Below are positions 7,367-11,921 of a DNA stretch of 11,921 nt, in pieces. The stretch lies in contig CAKQMS010000051.1 in NCBI GenBank assembly GCA_934254985.1, positions 1 to 11,921 on the forward strand, read 5' to 3'. Numbering within the stretch: the stretch's first letter is position 1; every line of letters starts with the position of its first letter. Under the pieces are notes generated by a model, which did no database searches, was not told where the DNA came from, and worked only from the letters and a program-made list of their open reading frames with translations. The position numbers and the translations under genes are program-made. Origin of the DNA: an uncultured Prevotella sp. (GTDB lineage Bacteria; Bacteroidota; Bacteroidia; Bacteroidales; Bacteroidaceae).

Positions 7367-9571
7367 TCAAAGGAACGCTATTGTCAATCCTGCCATGACG
7401 ATGCTCACCATCGACATAAGCTTAATCAGAATATTGAGCGAAGGACCAGATGTATCTTTGAATGGGTCGCCAACGGTGTCGCCAACGATAGTAGCCTTAT
7501 GGTTTTCGCTACCCTTGCCCTCAAAATGGCCCTCTTCAATCATCTTCTTGGCATTGTCCCATGCGCCACCAGAGTTTGACATGAATACAGCGAGAGTGAA
7601 GCCGGCTGCAAGGCCACCTGTAAGTAAACCAAGCACACCTGCTACGCCAAGCACCAAGCCAACAACGATAGGGATGACGATGGCAAGAAGCGAAGGAATA
7701 ATCATTTCGCGTTGTGCGCTACGGGTGCTTATCTCTACACAGCGACCATAGTCAGGAGTAGCCTTGCCCTCGAGTATTCCCTTTATCTCGCGGAACTGTC
7801 GGCGCACCTCCTGAACCATAGATTCTGCAGCACGACCTACTGCTCCCATGGTCAAACCACAGAACAGGAATGCTGCCATAGCTCCGAGGAATGCTCCCAC
7901 CAAAACCTTAGGGTTGATGAGGTTTACCTGGAAGAAGTTTATGAAATCTATTGTTGTTGCATTCGTTGGGTCGAAGATGTTGCCTGCAGCATCCACATAC
8001 TGCTTACCATTTTCTACCGCACGAATCATCGCAATCTTTATTTCCTCAATATACGAAGCTAAAAGGGCGAGAGCCGTCAAGGCTGCTGAGCCAATGGCGA
8101 AGCCCTTGCCTGTGGCAGCAGTAGTATTGCCGAGAGCATCCAAGGCGTCTGTGCGCTCACGCACTTCTTCTCCCAGTCCGCTCATCTCTGCATTTCCTCC
8201 AGCGTTGTCGGCAATAGGACCGTAAGCATCTGTAGCCAGGGTGATGCCGAGAGTAGACAGCATACCAACAGCTGCAATACCGATACCATAAAGACCGGTG
8301 CTTATCGACTTTGCCGAAAGCGACATGTCGAAACCATTAGCGCAGAGATAGCTCAACATAATGGCTACCGAAATGGTGACAACAGGAATCATGGTAGAAA
8401 TCATACCTGTGCCTATTCCCTTGATGATAACCGTGGCAGGACCTGTCTGCGAAGCCTCTGCTATCTTTTGCGTTGGCTTATAGCTATGCGAAGTGTAATA
8501 TTCTGTAGCCTGACCAATCACCACTCCTGCCACCAAACCGCTGATTACAGAGAACGATAATCCAAGCCAATTCTCGATGCCCAACAGATATAATATAATA
8601 AATGTGGCAACGGCAATGAGTCCTGCACTAACATTGGTGCCAAGACCGAGCGAATGGAGCAACTCCTTCATCGTTGCGCCCTCTTTGGTGCGAACCAAGA
8701 ATATTCCTATTAGCGAAAGGAAGATGCCGATGGCTGCGATAATCATTGGCGCAATGATAGCACGTAGCTGCATGTCGCCATTCATAGCAAAGGCTGTAGC
8801 TCCCAAGGCTGCTGTCGACAATATCGAACCGCAATAGCTCTCGTAGAGGTCGGCGCCCATACCTGCAACGTCGCCCACATTGTCGCCCACATTGTCGGCA
8901 ATAGTAGCAGGATTTCGTGGGTCGTCCTCAGGAATATTAGCCTCTACCTTACCCACGAGGTCGGCTCCCACATCGGCAGCCTTGGTGTATATACCACCAC
9001 CTACACGAGCAAAGAGCGCCTGAGTAGAAGCACCCATACCAAACGTAAGCATAGTGGTGGTTATTGTGACAAGGGCTGTTGCCTCGCCATCATAAACGGC
9101 ATTAAGAACAATAAACCAAATGGCAATATCAAGCAATCCAAGACCTACCACTACCAAGCCCATCACGGCACCGCTGCGGAAAGCAATCTTCAATCCCTTG
9201 TCAAGACTTGAGCGTGCTCCGTTGGCAGTACGGGCAGAAGCATAAGTGGCAGTCTTCATACCGAAGAATCCTGCCAGTCCTGAGAATAAACCACCAGTAA
9301 GGAAAGCAAATGGCACCCATGGGTTCTGCACCTGTAGCACATAAGCCATGAACGCAAAGATGATAGCGAGCACAATGAATACCATCGTCACCACCTTGTA
9401 TTGCTGTTTCAAATAAGCCATAGCACCTTTTCTCACGTGAGCAGCAATTTCTTTCATTCTGTCTGTACCCTCATCCTCTTTCATCATCGAACGGAAGAAG
9501 AACCATGCCATTCCCAATGCCACAATGCTGGCTATAGGGATTAGCCAAAATACTAATGGAATGTTGTTCAT
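7367..9571 (-). CDS. hppA: Membrane-bound ion-pumping pyrophosphatase, K+-dependent type
   Basis: Integral inner-membrane enzyme that couples pyrophosphate hydrolysis to outward pumping of H+ and/or Na+. Its 734 residues, with a long series of hydrophobic segments, fit the family (about 650-800 residues, usually 16 helices). Active-site motifs are intact: DVGADLVGKVE (200-210), DDPRNPATIADNVGDNVGD (216-234), and near the C-terminus GDTVGDPFKDTSGPS (698-711), which with the first two holds Mg-pyrophosphate. At 481-488 the sequence is GNTTAATG: Ala485 and Gly488 are the residues of K+-dependent enzymes, where K+-independent ones carry Lys and Thr. Bacteroides relatives have been described that move both Na+ and H+, but the ion cannot be read safely here. 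Transcription probably starts at the TATATTTG box upstream (9632-9639) and may continue into the GH20 gene, as the 47-bp gap has no terminator. The start at 9571 puts a hydrophobic first helix (IPLVFWLIPIASIVALG) at the N-terminus. Confidence 0.96.
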   Translation of the reverse strand: MNNIPLVFWLIPIASIVALGMAWFFFRSMMKEDEGTDRMKEIAAHVRKGAMAYLKQQYKVVTMVFIVLAIIFAFMAYVLQVQNPWVPFAFLTGGLFSGLAGFFGMKTATYASARTANGARSSLDKGLKIAFRSGAVMGLVVVGLGLLDIAIWFIVLNAVYDGEATALVTITTTMLTFGMGASTQALFARVGGGIYTKAADVGADLVGKVEANIPEDDPRNPATIADNVGDNVGDVAGMGADLYESYCGSILSTAALGATAFAMNGDMQLRAIIAPMIIAAIGIFLSLIGIFLVRTKEGATMKELLHSLGLGTNVSAGLIAVATFIILYLLGIENWLGLSFSVISGLVAGVVIGQATEYYTSHSYKPTQKIAEASQTGPATVIIKGIGTGMISTMIPVVTISVAIMLSYLCANGFDMSLSAKSISTGLYGIGIAAVGMLSTLGITLATDAYGPIADNAGGNAEMSGLGEEVRERTDALDALGNTTAATGKGFAIGSAALTALALLASYIEEIKIAMIRAVENGKQYVDAAGNIFDPTNATTIDFINFFQVNLINPKVLVGAFLGAMAAFLFCGLTMGAVGRAAESMVQEVRRQFREIKGILEGKATPDYGRCVEISTRSAQREMIIPSLLAIVIPIVVGLVLGVAGVLGLLTGGLAAGFTLAVFMSNSGGAWDNAKKMIEEGHFEGKGSENHKATIVGDTVGDPFKDTSGPSLNILIKLMSMVSIVMAGLTIAFL

Positions 9572-9631
9572 AAAAAATATGTTTAATGGTTAGTAATAAT
9601 TCCGATTGTTCAGTATAGCCTTTCGATTATG

Positions 9632-9639
9632 CAAATATA
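9632..9639 (-). promoter_or_regulatory. Bacteroidota -7 box for hppA
   Basis: Read on the minus strand this is TATATTTG, an exact TAnnTTTG box, placing transcription start near 9625 and giving a leader of roughly 54 nt before the hppA ATG. The -33 element is poor: the nearest candidates are TTTC sequences 16 and 23 bases upstream instead of TTTG at 19-21. The position just upstream of an otherwise promoterless gene supports it. Confidence 0.6.
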
Positions 9640-9714
9640 AGAAATTTATTAATACGAAAGGGGAAAAACAGAATATTTATTTAATAAGCACTCAATTTTA
9701 ATGTTCAGATACTA

Positions 9715-9743
9715 TTTAATACAACGACAATACGGATTATTAA
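9715..9743 (+). repeat. Diverged direct repeat, copy 1 (partner at 9997-10025)
   Basis: 29 bases starting TTTAATACAACGACAATAC match 9997-10025, starting TTTAATATAACGCCAATAC, with five or so substitutions. Both contain the motif AACGMCAATAY, which recurs at 10024-10034, 11575-11585 and 11684-11694. The two copies bracket the 22-bp tandem array at a distance of 282 bp. Confidence 0.55.
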
Positions 9744-9752
9744 TCTCAGATA

Positions 9753-9840
9753 TTTGGTAGTAATCATATTGACATTTGATAGTAAGCAAAGCTAAGTTTG
9801 ATAGAAAGCATAGATATCTTTGCCAGAAAGCATAGATTGC
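9753..9840. repeat. Four-unit 22-bp tandem repeat array (array A)
   Basis: Four head-to-tail units of exactly 22 bp start at 9753, 9775, 9797 and 9819, each with TTTG. The shared core is TTTGNTAGNAAGCATAGAT. Units 2 and 3 agree at 17 of 22 positions, 3 and 4 at 18, and the outermost unit 1 with unit 2 at about 14. There are no unique spacers. A 22-bp period is not a multiple of three, so it is not coding; it is two DNA turns, which would put binding sites on one face of the helix. A lone half-match, TTTGATAATAA, lies at 9927-9937. Confidence 0.8.
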
Positions 9841-9848
9841 TCAAAAAT

Positions 9849-9870
9849 AGCTTCGATAACGATTGAAGCT
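9849..9870. repeat. 22-bp imperfect palindrome next to array A
   Basis: AGCTTCGAT (9849-9857) pairs with ATTGAAGCT (9862-9870) around AACG, with one G-T pair. It starts eight bases after the last tandem unit. It may be a hairpin or a dimeric protein site; no T-run follows directly, so it is not a typical terminator. Confidence 0.5.
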
Positions 9871-10041
9871 TGCTAAGTTGCTGAATGAAAGTAGCTTACC
9901 TCGTCGCGATACCTATATTTCTCAAATTTGATAATAATATGTTTTTTTTCTTGCGCTTATTAAGAAAATGTAATACAAATACATTCTCGGATGGTGTTTA
10001 ATATAACGCCAATACTGATAATCAACGCCAATATAATAACG

Positions 10042-10077
10042 CAAATACCCCATGACATGAGTGCCATGAGGTATTTG
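10042..10077 (-). terminator. Terminator hairpin after the ATPase gene (copy 1)
   Basis: Arms 10042-10057 and 10062-10077 pair over 16 positions around a 4-base loop, 12 bp past the ATPase stop. Two pairs mismatch on the plus strand (C10050/A10069, A10055/C10064), but both become G-U pairs in minus-strand RNA, where the stem is followed by a U-rich stretch. This asymmetry argues that it works on the minus strand. A close copy lies at 11711-11747. Confidence 0.75.
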
Positions 10078-10089
10078 TTGATAGCTCAT

Positions 10090-11382
10090 TCAATGCTTTA
10101 GACAGCTGATGGGAACTATGTATATGCCGTCTTCTCGTTTGTAGGCAAGGTTGCCTACAGCTGTTAGAATCATTTTGAATGATGGGGCTTTCATCTTTTC
10201 TGTATCTATGGTCGATGCAAATTTGTTTAGTGTTTCTACACCTTCTTCTATCAGTTTCTGACCGCCAAGCTTGATTTCAACCAAACCGTATTGACCATTT
10301 CTTAGGTGTATTACAGCGTCACATTCCAAACCATTGCTGTCTCTGTAGTGGAACACATTACCATCAAGAGCTTGAGCGTAGACACGTAGGTCTCGTATAG
10401 CCATGGTTTCAAAGAATAGTCCCATGGTGTTAAGGTCCTTAACAAGGTCTGCAGGTCCTACTCCAAGTGCTGCAGTAGCGATAGAAGGGTCAACATAGTA
10501 CCTTGTATCACTTGTGCGAATAGCAGCCTTGGAACGAATATTTGGGTTCCAAGCCTCCATGTCCTCTATAACAAATATTTTCTTTAATGCTTCTATATAT
10601 GATGATACTGTGTCAACATCCAGTGTCTCTGTGTCATTTGCCATCATATCTGCCCTTATACCAGCTATGGTGACCTGTGCTCCTTGGTGTCGTGCAAGCG
10701 AACGCATCAGACGGTGAGTTCGTGAAGAACTTCGTGATACGCCATCTATACGTGATATGTCTGTATTTACTACTGCATCATAATAAGAAAATGCTGTTTC
10801 CAAAGCATATTCTTTCTCAAGAGTAGTCGCAATAGGCCAGCCTCCTCTACATATCAGGAAGGCAATTTGTTCAAGCAAAACCTTTGACTCGCTGAAAATC
10901 GGAGTACCAGGATTATTGAAAAGATTGGCAAGGCTGACTTCTCCGCTACTTTCTCCAGATTCCCATAATGACATGGGGCGCATTCTTAGGCTTGTGATAC
11001 GACCAGTCCCAGTATGGTGTATCTTAGCTTGTTTTTCTTTATCTGGTGGAACTGCCGACCCTGTCATGATGAACTGTCCGATACCTTTGCTATGGTCAAC
11101 TTCAAATCGTACAGCATCCCATAGTTGCGGAATGATTTGCCATTCATCAAGCAACTTTGGCTTGTCGCCTTCAAGAAGTGCGTTTATGTTCATCTCTGCC
11201 AAAATCATATTCTTGTTGAGATTGGCAGGGTCTGATATGTAATTTATACTTTTGGCATGCTGCTCCGATGTGGTTGTCTTGCCACACCATTTTGGACCTT
11301 CTACCAGGACGGCACCAGAAGACTTTAGTTTCTTTTCCAGCACACCATCCGCAACACGTGGTTTATATTCGAACTGTGACAT
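10090..11382 (-). CDS. AAA_14 / DUF4143 ATPase
   Basis: A 430-residue cytoplasmic P-loop ATPase of the large prokaryotic family with an N-terminal AAA_14 domain and a C-terminal DUF4143 domain. Walker A is GPKWCGKT (29-36), Walker B is KLLDEW (76-81, Asp79-Glu80), and FIMTGSA (104-110) looks like sensor 1. The C-terminal part has a PD-(D/E)XK-like pattern: GLECDAVIHL (351-360) followed by GLVEIKLGG (366-374), with Asp355, Glu369 and Lys371 as candidate metal-site residues. A nuclease or nuclease-derived fold is therefore possible. The family's role is not established. The frame is open to 11439, but the Bacteroidota promoter at 11409-11440 overlaps that extension, and family similarity starts at MSQFEYKPRV, so I place the start at 11382. 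The gene stands alone between repeat-rich gaps, with a terminator near-identical to the one after the next gene upstream. Confidence 0.9.
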   Translation of the reverse strand: MSQFEYKPRVADGVLEKKLKSSGAVLVEGPKWCGKTTTSEQHAKSINYISDPANLNKNMILAEMNINALLEGDKPKLLDEWQIIPQLWDAVRFEVDHSKGIGQFIMTGSAVPPDKEKQAKIHHTGTGRITSLRMRPMSLWESGESSGEVSLANLFNNPGTPIFSESKVLLEQIAFLICRGGWPIATTLEKEYALETAFSYYDAVVNTDISRIDGVSRSSSRTHRLMRSLARHQGAQVTIAGIRADMMANDTETLDVDTVSSYIEALKKIFVIEDMEAWNPNIRSKAAIRTSDTRYYVDPSIATAALGVGPADLVKDLNTMGLFFETMAIRDLRVYAQALDGNVFHYRDSNGLECDAVIHLRNGQYGLVEIKLGGQKLIEEGVETLNKFASTIDTEKMKAPSFKMILTAVGNLAYKREDGIYIVPISCLKH

Positions 11383-11408
11383 AACGATAACTGATTGATA
11401 ATGTGCTG

Positions 11409-11440
11409 CAAATATACACATAAAGCATGAAAATACCAAA
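11409..11440 (-). promoter_or_regulatory. Bacteroidota promoter of the ATPase gene
   Basis: Read on the minus strand: -33 TTTG (11437-11440), a 20-base spacer, then -7 TATATTTG (11409-11416), an exact match to TTTG-N19-21-TAnnTTTG. Transcription would begin near 11402, giving a leader of about 20 nt to the ATG at 11382. It rules out use of the upstream in-frame start at 11439. The 22-bp array lies directly upstream, at about -56 to -121. Confidence 0.82.
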
Positions 11441-11457
11441 TCGAAAACAAGGCTTTT

Positions 11458-11523
11458 CCGTAATTTGTGGATTTAAATTCCGTGATTTGTGGATTTTAAT
11501 CCCGTGGTTTATGGATTATGAGA
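11458..11523. repeat. Three-unit 22-bp tandem repeat array (array B)
   Basis: Three head-to-tail 22-bp units start at 11458, 11480 and 11502, each with CCGT; the core is CCGTGATTTGTGGATTT. Units 1 and 2 agree at 19 of 22 positions, units 2 and 3 at 16. Conservation is best away from the ATPase promoter. The period equals that of array A, but the sequence differs beyond a shared TTTG. The position just upstream of the -33 element suggests regulator binding sites. Confidence 0.8.
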
Positions 11524-11527
11524 GAAA

Positions 11528-11559
11528 ACAACAAATACAACTCATACAACAAATACAAC
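11528..11559. repeat. 14-bp direct repeat, period 18
   Basis: ACAACAAATACAAC occurs exactly at 11528-11541 and 11546-11559, separated by TCAT. It begins five bases after the 22-bp array, so repeat units of two different periods abut. Confidence 0.7.
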
Positions 11560-11710
11560 CTCAGATAGTTTATCAACGACAATACCTTGCTCTGTGGATA
11601 TTTCGTGGGGAATAGTCGCAACAACCAGCCTGGAAGGCAAGTCGTAATCAATAATTCCCTATGTTTGTCGGTTGATCCTCAAAAACGACAATACAGACAA
11701 AATAATAACG

Positions 11711-11747
11711 CAAAAACCCCATGGCATTGAGTGCCATGAGGTATTTG
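11711..11747 (-). terminator. Terminator hairpin after the truncated gene (copy 2)
   Basis: Arms 11711-11726 and 11732-11747 pair around TTGAG. In minus-strand RNA the GC-rich core (CCTCATGGCA with TGCCATGGGG) is complete with one G-U pair and is followed by TTTTTG and an AT-rich tail. It lies 18 bp beyond the stop of the partial gene and shares nearly all its bases with the hairpin at 10042-10077. Confidence 0.8.
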
Positions 11748-11765
11748 CGGAATGTCCTACTACTG

Positions 11766-11921
11766 TTATTCGGGCTTTGTGTCAAAGAAACTGATAAACT
11801 CATCAAAATCTCGAAGAATGTCATTCAACTTAGGATTACTCTTCTGAACTATAATGGCTATGTAATTGTCAACTTCTTCATCTCTAAGAATAGAAACCTT
11901 GACACAAAAACGATCCCGTTT
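11766..11921 (-). CDS. C-terminal 51 codons of an unrecognised gene, cut by the window edge
   Basis: An open minus-strand frame enters from the right edge and stops with TAA at 11766-11768. The 51 visible residues run KRDRFCVKVSILRDEEVDNY, then IAIIVQKSNPKLNDILRDF, ending FISFFDTKPE. They look like the charged, mixed helical tail of a small soluble protein; there is no membrane segment. I do not recognise the family, and it does not resemble the ATPase C-terminus next door. Reality is supported by the uninterrupted frame and the terminator hairpin 18 bp after the stop. It lies on the same strand as the ATPase gene but has its own terminator, so the two are probably separate transcripts. Confidence 0.6.
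   Translation of the reverse strand, partial: KRDRFCVKVSILRDEEVDNYIAIIVQKSNPKLNDILRDFDEFISFFDTKPE

Larger units (their letters stand above)
9572..10089. other. 518-bp AT-rich gap between the ATPase gene and hppA
   Basis: No convincing gene is seen on either strand. Reading upward it holds the hppA leader and -7 box (9632-9639), the first of two diverged 29-bp repeats (9715-9743), a four-unit 22-bp tandem array (9753-9840), a 22-bp imperfect palindrome (9849-9870), a T8 run (9942-9949), the second 29-bp repeat (9997-10025), and the ATPase terminator (10042-10077). Confidence 0.6.
11383..11765. other. 383-bp repeat-rich gap upstream of the ATPase gene
   Basis: No credible gene is seen; a 62-codon plus-strand frame here runs through tandem repeats and is rejected. 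From the ATPase start outward it holds the ATPase promoter (11409-11440), three 22-bp tandem units (11458-11523), a 14-bp direct repeat (11528-11559), two AACGACAATAC motifs (11575-11585, 11684-11694) and the terminator of the upstream minus-strand gene (11711-11747). Confidence 0.6.

Noticed and set aside
7338..8837. Plus-strand frames opposite hppA
   Set aside because: Antisense shadows of a conserved pyrophosphatase; no motifs or start signals.
9753..9840. Array A as a CRISPR array
   Set aside because: Units are head-to-tail with no unique spacers, are only 22 bp long and diverge; no cas genes are nearby.
9572..10089. Replication or plasmid origin suggested by iteron-like 22-bp units
   Set aside because: No Rep, partition or other replication gene is visible and the neighbours are chromosomal housekeeping genes, so the arrays are reported only as repeats.
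11427..11615. Plus-strand 62-codon frame
   Set aside because: It overlaps the ATPase promoter and runs through the 22-bp and 18-bp repeats, which account for its repetitive Gln/Ile composition; no family similarity.

Overview
The window looks like a chromosomal segment from a Bacteroidales bacterium, most likely Prevotella/Segatella-like. Four things point there: moderate GC with AT-rich gaps; promoters of the Bacteroidota type (TTTG, about 20 nt, TAnnTTTG) instead of sigma70 boxes; a BspA-type leucine-rich module on a secreted hexosaminidase; and a thiE-thiC-...-tenI gene order that resembles Bacteroides thiamine operons. The genus is an inference from these features; no marker gene is present.

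Bases 32-3770 (+) hold a four-gene thiamine operon. thiE joins the pyrimidine and thiazole halves and thiC makes the pyrimidine. A single thi4 (DXO-independent thiazole synthase with His in place of the sulfur-donor Cys) makes the thiazole, and a divergent ThiE/TenI-family gene closes the operon. thi4 stands where Bacteroides operons typically carry thiG, thiH, thiF and thiS. A perfect 11-bp GC-rich hairpin followed by six T lies inside the first 18 codons of the last gene. No TPP riboswitch is visible; if there is one, it lies upstream of base 1.

Bases 3930-5069 (+) encode a zinc-ribbon/RhuM-family protein with its own promoter. A 21-bp perfect inverted repeat separates it from the opposing block and can terminate both strands.

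Bases 5130-9571 (-) hold hppA, a K+-dependent ion-pumping membrane pyrophosphatase, followed 47 bp later by a secreted GH20 beta-hexosaminidase with an N-terminal leucine-rich module. Only one promoter is recognisable, upstream of hppA, so the two may be co-transcribed.

Bases 9572-11921 are the accessory-looking end: one AAA_14/DUF4143 ATPase gene (-) between two unusually structured gaps. Each gap carries a short tandem array with an exact 22-bp period but a different sequence: four units at 9753-9840 and three at 11458-11523, the latter just upstream of the ATPase promoter. Near-identical hairpin terminators lie after the ATPase and after the next, truncated minus-strand gene, and an 11-bp motif (AACGMCAATAY) is scattered through both gaps. 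This repeat-flanked ATPase cassette is the least explained part of the window.
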